From Coemansia sp. RSA 922 (taxonomy: Eukaryota; Kickxellomycota; Kickxellomycetes; Kickxellales; Kickxellaceae), in NCBI GenBank assembly GCA_027577415.1, contig JANBQS010000217.1, positions 1 through 25,912 on the forward strand: a stretch of 25,912 bases of DNA, written 5' to 3'. Position 1 is the stretch's first letter, and the number at the start of each line of letters is the position of its first letter. The translations under genes were made by a program, and so were the position numbers. The notes beneath the pieces were generated by a model. That model was not told the origin of the DNA. It searched no databases and saw only the letters and a program-made list of their open reading frames with translations. Positions 17,797 to 25,743 of this stretch are shown here, one piece after another.

Positions 17797-19518
17797 TCAC
17801 ATATCTAAAAAGGTAAGTGCGCGGAATCTTTTGCGCATACTCTTTGACGTTAAAAGGCGGCGAGCCCATCTCACATAAGAGTCCACGGACAAGTCATTAA
17901 TACCATACACCTCCGAAAACCTATACAGCCGTTGGTAAAACCGATCCACCGCTGGCGACTTTTTATTATGCGAGTACAAATCCGCCGTATACACGTCGTA
18001 ATCCAACAAAGTACCGGGTGCCAAACGCCGCCAAGCAGAATCAGTGTGTTGTAGGTAGTGGAAGACTCTGAATGCCGGCAAGAGCTTTGGAATAACGCTC
18101 GGAGATATAGTGGTTACGCCCAAACGAGGGTGACGAGGCGTTTGCATAATTACGCGTTCGTACTCGCGCAACAGAGTTTCAACAAAATCGCCCGGAACCG
18201 CCGGTCTCACAGGTGGCGAATTGTCATCTTCCATTAACGCCCAGTCGCGTTCATCAGGGACGGTGGTCTCAGACTGGATTGATTGTTCCTCGGACCACAC
18301 GCCGTGAATAAGCTCGCCAAATCGGCCCTCCTCCTCATCGACTTGGCGCTCCCACCATAGACGCGAGTCGCTAGCTGTGTTGTTGTTGGTCGGAGAGGCC
18401 CAGTCGGCGTCAGGCCCAACAAACGCCCAGGCATCGACATTACTGTGACCGAAGAGCTGCGCGTGAATAAGCGGTGGTGAGTGTGGACCCGGCGGTGGCA
18501 CGATCTGAGCCACTGTGCGCATGTAGCCGTGGTAGCAAGAGGGCCGGTAGTTGTCTTGGTTGGGGGCTACATGGCCGAGGATAATGAGGTCTCTGCCGCG
18601 CTCGCGAGCGCGACGAATCTGCCAGCGTATCCAGGCCAACTGAGCCAGACCAGGCGAGTCCTTTGCCTTGCATCCGCCTACTTTGGCATTGGCCCTATAC
18701 CAATACATAGTATTAACGCTAAGCGCAGTCAGTCCGCCGCCCTGCGGGTAGTCTTTAAGATCGCGGGCAAAATAGCCTCCGTAATGAAAGGTGGCTAATT
18801 GGTCATCGGGCACCAGTCCGCCCCAGGCGTGAGCTAATTGGCGGAAAGTACTCCGAGCGCGCTTATGTCCGGGGCCCGGTAGTTCGTTATGCGGGGAAAC
18901 ATCATTGTTCCCCACGTTGGGTACGATCGGAGTGCGCGAGCCAAACGCATGACGCAGCGATTGTGCAGCAATGGAATTCTGCTCGATGATCTCATCCAGG
19001 GTTCTCGGAAACTCTGCGTCGCCGTCGTGGCGCCCGCTGTCCCCCGTCCACGCCACAAAGTCCACTTTCTGCGCCCACTCCTCACGCAGATATGCCGATG
19101 TGGCGTTGATCAGGGCCAATGGCGAGTCGCATTTGGCGTTGGGCCGACCGAACCGCCCCGTCAGCGTGGAATCTTCCGAATGGTCCGATGTCTTGGGCAC
19201 TCGGTGGCATTGGGAGTATGCTGTGGCGCCGGCTTTGTAGTTCGGGTCTACGTGCAGGTCTGTTATGTGGATGAACCGGCCGACTGCTGTGCTGTTGAGC
19301 CGCCGGTCTCCCTTATCACCACCGCCGCCTTTGCCCAGGTCGTTTGTGGCAAGCATTGCCCACGCCATGGCAATAACAGCCAGCGTCGCTAGAGTTGCAA
19401 TGGCTGCTACAGCCCACACGCCGCGCGAGCACGACGACGCCAGCCTACTGCGTCGACTACAAGAAGAAGGAGAAGAAAGCAGCGCAGTTGACTCGCTGCT
19501 ATTGTGTGTAAAACTCAT
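17797..19518 (-). CDS. PPN1: Endopolyphosphatase Ppn1
   Basis: The 573-aa type II membrane metallophosphoesterase is expected to hydrolyse internal bonds of inorganic polyphosphate in the vacuole. The start at 19518 gives an N-terminal cytosolic stretch and a membrane anchor at about 34-57. All metal-binding blocks are visible: HITDLHVDP (84-92, D87 and H89), TGDSGRHD (158-165), GNNDVSPHN (203-211) and a downstream LGHVAPNQDNY. CDSP (130-133) and the FPRTLDEI stretch are also typical of Ppn1 rather than of acid sphingomyelinases. The C-terminal half contains the DSAWRRLAPGTLLDYDVYTADL block. A frame open further upstream (to 19989) lacks a better start and overlaps the Nup gene. 301 bp separate it from that gene upstream. 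Confidence 0.9.
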   Translation of the reverse strand: MSFTHNSSESTALLSSPSSCSRRSRLASSCSRGVWAVAAIATLATLAVIAMAWAMLATNDLGKGGGGDKGDRRLNSTAVGRFIHITDLHVDPNYKAGATAYSQCHRVPKTSDHSEDSTLTGRFGRPNAKCDSPLALINATSAYLREEWAQKVDFVAWTGDSGRHDGDAEFPRTLDEIIEQNSIAAQSLRHAFGSRTPIVPNVGNNDVSPHNELPGPGHKRARSTFRQLAHAWGGLVPDDQLATFHYGGYFARDLKDYPQGGGLTALSVNTMYWYRANAKVGGCKAKDSPGLAQLAWIRWQIRRARERGRDLIILGHVAPNQDNYRPSCYHGYMRTVAQIVPPPGPHSPPLIHAQLFGHSNVDAWAFVGPDADWASPTNNNTASDSRLWWERQVDEEEGRFGELIHGVWSEEQSIQSETTVPDERDWALMEDDNSPPVRPAVPGDFVETLLREYERVIMQTPRHPRLGVTTISPSVIPKLLPAFRVFHYLQHTDSAWRRLAPGTLLDYDVYTADLYSHNKKSPAVDRFYQRLYRFSEVYGINDLSVDSYVRWARRLLTSKSMRKRFRALTFLDM

Positions 19519-19819
19519 TTGGAAAAAAGAGAACTGAATTTGTAAATAAAGGTATAATAAAAAAGATGGAAGGATAAAAAAAAGATAGAGGACGGGCTTT
19601 ATAAGGTCAATGCATGCACGATCACACTTGCTTTTTTCTCTTTGACAGTCTAGAATATTGGAGGCGTCGAGTCTTGTGCCATGCCACTCCCGGAAAAAGC
19701 AAAATCCCCCAAAAAGTACAACCACGTTGGCTCGTGCATAGTCACCGATTGGCTGCTGCTGCCTCCCATTAAATTGCGCCAGTGACACTTGACCAGCTTG
19801 CCGCTGTGTGACGTCTCGT
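19519..19819. other. Promoter of PPN1 / 3' region of Nup49-like gene
   Basis: This is a 301-bp spacer between two tandem minus-strand genes. It holds TATAAAG-like sequence near 19602 (read as CTTTATAAGG on plus) and an AT-rich block directly before the PPN1 ATG. No gene is seen. Confidence 0.5.
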
Positions 19820-20596
19820 TCAATTTGCCTCCTTGATTCCGAGCTTCTTCCTGAGCCGCCTGACGTCGTCATCCAGCGCAGCCACCTTGCCTGCAATGGC
19901 CAAAAACGAATCGTTCTGGCACTGCATGACATCCGACACGGCTCTCGGCGACGGCCTGCCCGCCTCATCACTGCTAGCGTTCGTCGCAACGAACCGCTCG
20001 AGCTGGTCCAGCCGCTCAGCCATGACCCGAGTCGACGACTCGACCCGCGTCAGCCACGCCCAGTAGTAGTCGTTAGTAACGTCATAGTCCATACTGGCAA
20101 ATTTGATCCTACGCACCGCCTCGTAATCATCAACAGGCGCTGAGCTGTCGCCGGCAGCCGCCAAAGCCTCAACGTCAGTAGTATCAGCAGCACTGTCGCC
20201 TCGGCTTAGATGTGCTAGCATGGCCTTCTTGCGGTTGGCTGCCTGCTGCTGCGTCAGGCGGTCAGTCCCCCAAGCGCCGTTATCTGTTGCCTGGGCTACT
20301 AGCGACGATGCTATTTTAGCGTGCTTGACAGCAAAGTTTACTTGCGCTGTGGCATCTTCCACTCGCTCACGGTCTCCGCCCAGCGTCATTTTGACTACCT
20401 GCAGCTCCTGGCCGAGGCGCTGAATAGTGCGTGCCACGGCTTTTAGTTCTTGTTCGGTCTCGTCGGCCTTTATGCTGCTGCCAATCTGTAGCTGTGCTTG
20501 CTTTTGCTGCTCAATTGACTCTATAAACTGTTGTATGCCGACAGGCAAGTCGACGAACCGCGTCTTGCGCGTAATCCCAGCCACTGCGTCAGTCAT
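19820..20596 (-). CDS. Nup49/Nup58-like coiled-coil nucleoporin, no FG repeats
   Basis: The 258-aa protein resembles the structured C-terminal part of the Nup49 (yeast) / Nup58 (animal) nucleoporins, which join Nsp1/Nup62 and Nup57/Nup54 in the central channel trimer. Landmarks are DLPVGIQQFIESIEQQ (16-31) with following IGSSIKADE, an YYWAWLTRVES block followed by ERLDQLERF (about 177-202), and QCQNDSFLAIAGKVAALDDDV (about 224-244) at the C terminus. Most of the chain is predicted coiled coil. The FG-repeat domain usual in this family is absent: the ATG at 20596 is directly preceded by an AT-rich promoter and no FG-coding sequence lies upstream. It diverges from PAC1. The family assignment is by pattern and is less certain than for the neighbours. 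Confidence 0.6.
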   Translation of the reverse strand: MTDAVAGITRKTRFVDLPVGIQQFIESIEQQKQAQLQIGSSIKADETEQELKAVARTIQRLGQELQVVKMTLGGDRERVEDATAQVNFAVKHAKIASSLVAQATDNGAWGTDRLTQQQAANRKKAMLAHLSRGDSAADTTDVEALAAAGDSSAPVDDYEAVRRIKFASMDYDVTNDYYWAWLTRVESSTRVMAERLDQLERFVATNASSDEAGRPSPRAVSDVMQCQNDSFLAIAGKVAALDDDVRRLRKKLGIKEAN

Positions 20597-20832
20597 AATA
20601 ATAAAAAAATAAATTGAGAAGATAAATTGAAAGTGAGTGGAACGAAAAAAAAATGCGCCACGCGGGTTTTGTTGATTACATTGAAGCCTTTTTAGCGGTT
20701 CGCGACTCGTAATAACATCGGCTCATCAATTTTTTTCTCTCTCTATTTTTTTAAAGTGTTTACATTTCTTTCTTTCTCTCATCTCGCAAAAATAAAAGAA
20801 ATACTCCTTATTTTGTAATCTATTTTAAAATC
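20597..20832. promoter_or_regulatory. Bidirectional promoter Nup49-like / PAC1
   Basis: This is a 236-bp divergent spacer. It includes ACGCGGGTTTTG and GCGACTCG segments near the middle, flanked by AT-rich and pyrimidine-rich leaders. No TATA box like those of the small-family genes is present, so the promoter class differs. Confidence 0.5.
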
Positions 20833-22080
20833 ATGTCTTTTGAGCAAATTCTTCCCGAGCGCCAGCTCAAAGAGCTCCAAAAGTCGGTACTAGACTTTAT
20901 GCACACACAAGGATACACGGAAAGCGCCGCCGTTTTTGCTCGCGAATCAGGCAACGAAGGCTTCGTCGCCGATCCCAACGACCGACACCACAACCTGCTG
21001 GCCAAGAAATGGACGTCGGTAATCAGACTACAAAAGAAAATAATGGAGTTGGAAGCCAAGCTCTCCAAACTACAAGAAGAAGCCCCTCTTCGGCGACCGT
21101 CCTCAGTAGCCGAGTGGCTGCCACGCCCGCCAGCGAGAACCAAATTGGCTCAGCACCGGTCGCCCATTACTCGCGTGCGCTTTCATCCTCAGTACACGGT
21201 GCTGGCAACCGCGTCGGAGGATATGACTGTGAAGCTGTGGGACTCGGAGTCGGGCGATTTCGAACGCACTGTCAAGGGCCACACGAAGGCTGTTCAGGAC
21301 GTGGCGTTCGATGCCAAGGGCTCTATTATGGTGACGTGCTCGGCCGATCTTACGCTGCGCGTGTGGGATATTGCTGCTGACTACAAATGTGTCCGTACTC
21401 TGCATGGCCACGACCACTGCGTATCCGCCGTCTGCTTCTTGGGCGCCGACCGCTTAGCCTCGGCCTCTCGCGACCGCACGATTAAGATATGGGATTTGGC
21501 CACCGGCTACTGCGTCAAGACCCTGGTCGGCCACGCCGAGTGGGTGCGAAGCGTTGACGTCACTCCCGACTCGCGTCTTTTGTGTACGGCGTCCAACGAC
21601 CAAAGCGTACGACTGTGGGATCCTTCGACTGGCGACTGTAAGGCTGATATGCGGGGTCACTCGAATGTCGTAGAAACAGCGCGCTTTGCTCCGCCCAACA
21701 CCTACGCCTGCTTACGACGCCTCGCTGGCCTCCCGCCCGTCACTGCTGCTGCGGATGCTAATGCTCCTGGTCAATTTGTTATCAGCGGCTCGCGCGACAA
21801 AACATTGTGCTTGTGGGATACAGCGTCAGCCCAGCTTTTACATACATTTATTGGGCACGACGACTGGGTACGCGACTTTGTTTTCCATCCGTCTGGCAAA
21901 ACTATTATTTCTGTCTCAGATGACAAGACTATGCGCGTTTGGGATCTTGCCACAGGTCGTTGTTCAAAGACTATTGAGGCTTCTCAGCATTTTACTACCT
22001 GTATCGACTTTAGTACTGTCAGTCCGCTGGTTGCAACTGGCTCTGTTGACACAGAAGTATCTCTTTGGGCCTGTCGGTAA
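20833..22080 (+). CDS. PAC1: PAC1/LIS1, dynein regulator
   Basis: LIS1/PAC1 binds the dynein motor domain and promotes assembly and activation of dynein-dynactin complexes for nuclear migration and organelle transport. The 415-aa protein shows the full architecture: LisH dimerisation motif (about 8-40, ending AAVFARESG), coiled coil (59-83), the WLPRPPARTKL linker (95-105), then seven WD40 repeats with regular WD endings (KLWD, RVWD, KIWD, RLWD, CLWD, RVWD, SLWA). Between WD repeats the block RFAPPNTYACLRRLAGL plus an Ala-rich stretch is the insertion characteristic of fungal PAC1 proteins, which supports a fungal source. Single exon, start at the first ATG. The FHIP gene, another dynein-pathway component, lies 10.7 kb away. 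Confidence 0.96.
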   Translation: MSFEQILPERQLKELQKSVLDFMHTQGYTESAAVFARESGNEGFVADPNDRHHNLLAKKWTSVIRLQKKIMELEAKLSKLQEEAPLRRPSSVAEWLPRPPARTKLAQHRSPITRVRFHPQYTVLATASEDMTVKLWDSESGDFERTVKGHTKAVQDVAFDAKGSIMVTCSADLTLRVWDIAADYKCVRTLHGHDHCVSAVCFLGADRLASASRDRTIKIWDLATGYCVKTLVGHAEWVRSVDVTPDSRLLCTASNDQSVRLWDPSTGDCKADMRGHSNVVETARFAPPNTYACLRRLAGLPPVTAAADANAPGQFVISGSRDKTLCLWDTASAQLLHTFIGHDDWVRDFVFHPSGKTIISVSDDKTMRVWDLATGRCSKTIEASQHFTTCIDFSTVSPLVATGSVDTEVSLWACR

Positions 22081-22157
22081 ATATTTTTACTTATTTACAC
22101 GTCTTTATTTCCATTAACTGAAAACGAGTAGCAGCACACTTTCTTTCTTCTTGGACT

Positions 22158-22502
22158 ATGCCTATAACCAGAACAGATAAAAATGATTTTTTTTCTGCTA
22201 TGGTGCTGGCAAGAAATTTGATTACCTCCATTCTCTTCCACACTCCATGTCAAGTACACACACCTTGCATGATAATAAAATCTCCAATAAAGTTTGATGA
22301 CATCTACCTAATAGCAAAAGATTATATGGTGACTGTCATCCTATTCTCTGGCATCTATATTATAATTACTATATGCTCTATGTTGAGGAAGAAGCTTTGC
22401 CTAATAGTATTGTCCATGCAAAAGTTGACTCACGATTCTCTATACGATTTTCTCACCCTGCATAAAGAGAAAGAAGCTGACACATATGAAAAAGAAGTGT
22501 AG
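22158..22502 (+). pseudogene. Possible frameshifted relic of a small-family gene
   Basis: An ATG-started frame of 114 codons gives a protein-like stretch, KFDDIYLIAKDYMVTVILF, then degenerates. From about 22330 the next frame continues with better protein character (YYMLYVEEEALPNSIVHAKV) and stops after SHPA. YMLYVEEEA is reminiscent of YAVYNKESV of gene 4. One frameshift would join the two, giving a product near family size. There is no clear TATA-to-ATG layout. Evidence is weak; a short real gene or chance are alternatives. Confidence 0.3.
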
Positions 22503-22784
22503 ATGTGTAATATCTAGCTTATTTTGGCGTCAGCCTAAGGTCACTGTTCTAATGTCTTGGATTAATAAATAATAAAAACTATAAGAAGTGAGTTGTGATA
22601 AAGGAACCTAAGCCAGTGTGCCGTTCACAGCTCCTTAAATAAATAAATATATGAGGTCATGGTGCAGTAGCGCTAGTCATCAACACTAGGAATCATCCGA
22701 TTGGGCAGTGCCTCTGTCATATGATCAAAATGTGGGATTGCTTGCTGATGTGATCTGTCGATTGTACAGCCTTAACAATTCTGT

Positions 22785-23186
22785 TTAAATGCCAAGATGC
22801 TTATTAAGCTCTATAATGTCTGTTGGCCAAGTTAGATTAAAGGTATCCTTATTATTATCTTTAACACTCTGAAATATTTCAAGAATGGTAGGATCAACTT
22901 CAGCTGCTCTAAATCTATTAAGTAGTCACATGGCAACAACTTCTTTGCCCTCAGTATTATCATTAAAATAACCAGGAGCATATTCCTTTCCATCCTCAAA
23001 TCGCACACTCACATCAATTCCCTTTGCCTGGCAAGCAAGAGCCAGTGCTTTGGCAGCTATCATACCAATATCCATATTAGCATAGCATAATAGAATGCCA
23101 TTATCATCCATTACATCATTATATGACGGAGGTAGTGCATTGCTTATATCCAATTAAATAATTCCTTTTATGAAATCCCTGGTGAT
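22785..23186 (-). pseudogene. Decayed small-family gene, 134-codon frame with two stops
   Basis: On the minus strand one frame runs from 23186 to a TAA at 22785-22787, broken only by TAA at 23154-23156 and TGA at 22926-22928. Coding character persists on both sides (NALPPSYNDV and RFEDGKEYAPGYF before the TGA, DPTILEIFQSVKDNNKD after it). A perfect TATAAAAAG box is present (23280-23290, minus). The codon that sits 102 nt downstream of it, where intact family genes have ATG, is ATC. The resulting length would be 133 aa, within the family range. The segment around RFEDGKEY resembles the corresponding part of gene 5. I read it as a family member inactivated by start loss and two nonsense changes. 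A shorter product from an internal ATG remains possible. Confidence 0.6.
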
Positions 23187-23279
23187 GTACTGCTTGAGAA
23201 ATAAAAAGAGGCAGTGATAAAGCAAAGTATGTCTAAGAAATAAAGAATAGAAAAAAAGGGAGGAAGGGAATTGGGTCTT

Positions 23280-23290
23280 CTTTTTATACC
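23280..23290 (-). promoter_or_regulatory. TATA box of the decayed gene
   Basis: GGTATAAAAAG on the minus strand, with a CRE-like palindromic-type ATTACGTCAT at 23408-23417, about 120 bp upstream. The layout is the same as for gene 1. Confidence 0.55.
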
Positions 23291-23344
23291 TCTTGCCAAC
23301 CACTGCTTCCACCCCTTTTGTGTTTATTTCCATGCAATAATGCA

Positions 23345-24670
23345 ACCATAGGTAAACAGGTTCAGCTATCCAATCAACCCATGATTGTCTTTCTACTATT
23401 GGCTGTCATTACGTCATTTGTCAGCTGGTGTTCTTCTTACAAATAAAATGATAATAAGAAACCAATTGTATCACTTGTTTTTAGTAAAATCATGTGAAAG
23501 GGAAGGAAACATCCAGCTAGGGAGTAAAAGTATGATGTCATCCAATTCTTTCTATAATTAGCACAAAAGTAAAGCCATGTGCTTTTTGTCACATTCAATG
23601 AGCAGACGCTCCTTTGAGAGCTATAGTGCAGTGATGAAACCATGTGATCACATGCCCAACCTTTGGGGGCAGTGGGGGCCCTTCTTCTGTGGGGGTTTTT
23701 TTGTGTTTTCCGCAGGTTTCTCTACCCCTCACTTAATTTTTCTTTGGCATGTGTTTATGAGTGATGTGCTGCAGCTTGACAGGGGTGTGGCTTCTAGTAT
23801 GAGTAACATAAACAGTCGGCAGAGTGCTTAAGTTTATCAGTCCTTATGTCTCTATTTAGTAAATAAATAAAAGTATAATGATAAAAGGTGATTGCTTGAC
23901 TACTCTGTGGCTGCTGGTGCACGGACCCTTATATAGGGACAAATGGTCTGTGGGAACAGTAACAGCACTACTGCTTGTAATTGACACATTGTTGATTATT
24001 GCTGTTAAAATTGGGCATAATAAATAATGTCAGATATTGTCACTGAATGCCAAAATCCTACAGGTGGCAAATGATGGTGGACGTCTATGTGTGGTAGTTA
24101 GCAGTGTTTTAGCACAACTACCACTTGGTGTAAGTGCATAGGGGGTGCATTTGATTGGCTGGGAGCAGTATGCAGATACTGCTCCAGCAATCACAACATG
24201 GGAAGGGATTAACACACCCCTACTAGGCACATACCCCCAGGAACCAGAGCCATCTCCTCTGTTGACAGGATTTGCTTTATCTTCACATTAAGCTATTTGC
24301 TTTTTATTTTACTTGGCTTATTAACTAATTAAAGTTCACAACAGTGAACTGCTAGGTGAGTACATATTCCCTATAAAGCCACTGAACAACACCACATATT
24401 AGGAGTGCCTTAAAGAGTGTGGAAGGGCTACCTCACAGAGAGTCAGTTTATGCATAGTGATCTGCTCAATCCTTTTTCCACCTTCTACTGTGGTTTAACT
24501 TTTGTTGCTGGCAGGACTTGACACTGGTTGGGTTATTGCTGGAGTGCTGCACCACATAATTCATCTACATTTGTGTGAAAAGTCATGGTAGCATTCAGGC
24601 TTTTGTGCCATAAATTGACCCCACTAGGATATTTGTTTGGTATTTATATGTTAAGCAATAAAGTCAGTTC
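23345..24670. other. Gene-free accessory region
   Basis: No gene is supportable. Short TATA-like motifs occur near 23928 (CCTTATATAGGG) and 24370 (CCCTATAAAGCC) without an associated reading frame. Several AATAAATAA-type runs and TGATGTCA at 23533-23540 are present. Composition is AT-rich and resembles the surroundings of the small-family genes, so eroded family members are possible. Confidence 0.45.
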
Positions 24671-24705
24671 ACTCACACACACACACACACTTTCTCTCTC
24701 TCAAA
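24671..24705. repeat. (CA)n-(TC)n microsatellite
   Basis: A run of about ten CA dinucleotides from 24671 passes through CTTT into a short TC run ending near 24703. It is a simple repeat with no other signal. Confidence 0.85.
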
Positions 24706-24989
24706 GTAAGCAGATATTATCAGGTAACAATATGTCCCTCCTTGGCCATTGTTAGGAGTTGTTCTATTTTGCTCTTCCTCTTTCCATGTCTAAAAAGACG
24801 TCATTTGAGAGCCCAGCAGTGACGTAATCCAGTGGATAGGTTGGCAAGAACAGGGTTGTTCACTGGCCATTCAAAGGAAAGCATGCACATTAAGCAAATT
24901 CTGATTGGTGCCCTTTTGCTCAAAGCAGGAATTGTACAAAAGGCTTTCTTCTTTGTAGGGTCATGTGGTATGCTTAGTGCAAAGGCAAC

Positions 24990-25034
24990 CAATGACATCA
25001 CAATGATCATTATAGTGTTATAGTGATGTCATTG
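24990..25034. promoter_or_regulatory. Perfect 12-bp inverted repeat with CRE-like half sites, upstream of gene 5
   Basis: CAATGACATCAC (24990-25001) and GTGATGTCATTG (25023-25034) are perfect inverted repeats around a 21-nt loop that itself contains ATGATCAT. TGACATCA and TGATGTCA resemble ATF/CREB bZIP sites. The right arm lies about 105-115 bp upstream of the TATA box of gene 5, the position that CRE-like sites occupy in other family promoters. Additional sites are GACGTCAT (24797-24804) and GTGACGTAAT (24819-24828). Confidence 0.55.
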
Positions 25035-25137
25035 CAAATTTTTTTGGGGGTGAGAAAAAAGTGCTCTGCTTATTCAAAACAATTGCAATGCATGTGCTTC
25101 ACCTGATCATTGGCACCCCTCCTATCCCTTGAAGTCA

Positions 25138-25145
25138 TATAAAAA
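25138..25145 (+). promoter_or_regulatory. TATA box of gene 5
   Basis: TATAAAAA lies 96 nt before the ATG, followed by a C/T/A-rich leader with CACTCCAACACTCC, as in other family genes. Confidence 0.65.
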
Positions 25146-25233
25146 GCATGTGTTGCTGCCCCACTCCAACACTCCTACTATTCACCTTTACTATTCTGTT
25201 CTCCACAGCACTTTAACACCCACTTACACAATT

Positions 25234-25620
25234 ATGTCAAACCCAAAGATTATATACCTTAAAAGTGATGAGATCACTGGTGAGGATTATATTGCAAATT
25301 ATCTATATAATAATGAAGATATTAATTTTGTTACTGCCCTAATTGGTGTTGCCCATGAAGAGTTTGATAGAGCTTTTGAAGATTTAATAGAGATGGCAAT
25401 GGAATATAATGATATGGTTGTTGCCAAAATCACTTGTGAAGTAGGTGGAACTACTTATGCTAATAGTATTCTAGGTACAAATAATACCATGTACCTGCAT
25501 ACATGTTATAAAGATGGTGCTGATCTTTCAAACAAGGTTAAATTTGAGAAAAAATATGATGCAAAATATCCACTCAGACTTCCATTACCATGTGGATATA
25601 GCTACACTAAGAGATGTTGA
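25234..25620 (+). CDS. Small unrecognised protein, gene 5 (128 aa)
   Basis: Intact frame with ATG at 25234, chosen by the 96-nt spacing to the TATA box; the frame is open further up but starts there with TTG. The protein is acidic in the first two thirds (FEDLIEMAMEYNDM, about 46-59) and basic at the end (YSYTKRC). It lacks the EP[SE][FY] motif of genes 1-3, but EDLIEMAMEYN is similar in position and pattern to EDVFYMAVEIY of gene 2, and VAKITCEVGGTTYA resembles DVSVRFEDGKEYA in the decayed gene. There is no signal peptide or membrane segment. AATAAA at 25726-25731 lies about 105 nt after the stop codon and about 15 bp before the terminal repeat array. Function unknown; membership rests mainly on promoter layout, size and weak similarity. 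Confidence 0.7.
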   Translation: MSNPKIIYLKSDEITGEDYIANYLYNNEDINFVTALIGVAHEEFDRAFEDLIEMAMEYNDMVVAKITCEVGGTTYANSILGTNNTMYLHTCYKDGADLSNKVKFEKKYDAKYPLRLPLPCGYSYTKRC

Positions 25621-25743
25621 TTCTCCTAAACACTAGGCTGCAAATTTATTGACTATAATGTCTTACTGCCAAGCCATGAAGAGTTGTTATATGTTTGCTT
25701 TTTATTTTTACTATTAATTAGACTGAATAAAAACACTTGAGCT

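Noticed and set aside
22785..23186. Alternative genetic code as explanation for TAA and TGA within the frame
   Set aside because: All conserved genes end properly at TAA or TAG without internal stops, and the start codon is lost too, which fits gene decay.
24801..25023. Overlapping frames on both strands near the CRE-like sites
   Set aside because: Short, mutually antisense, and located in the upstream region of gene 5; no shared motifs.
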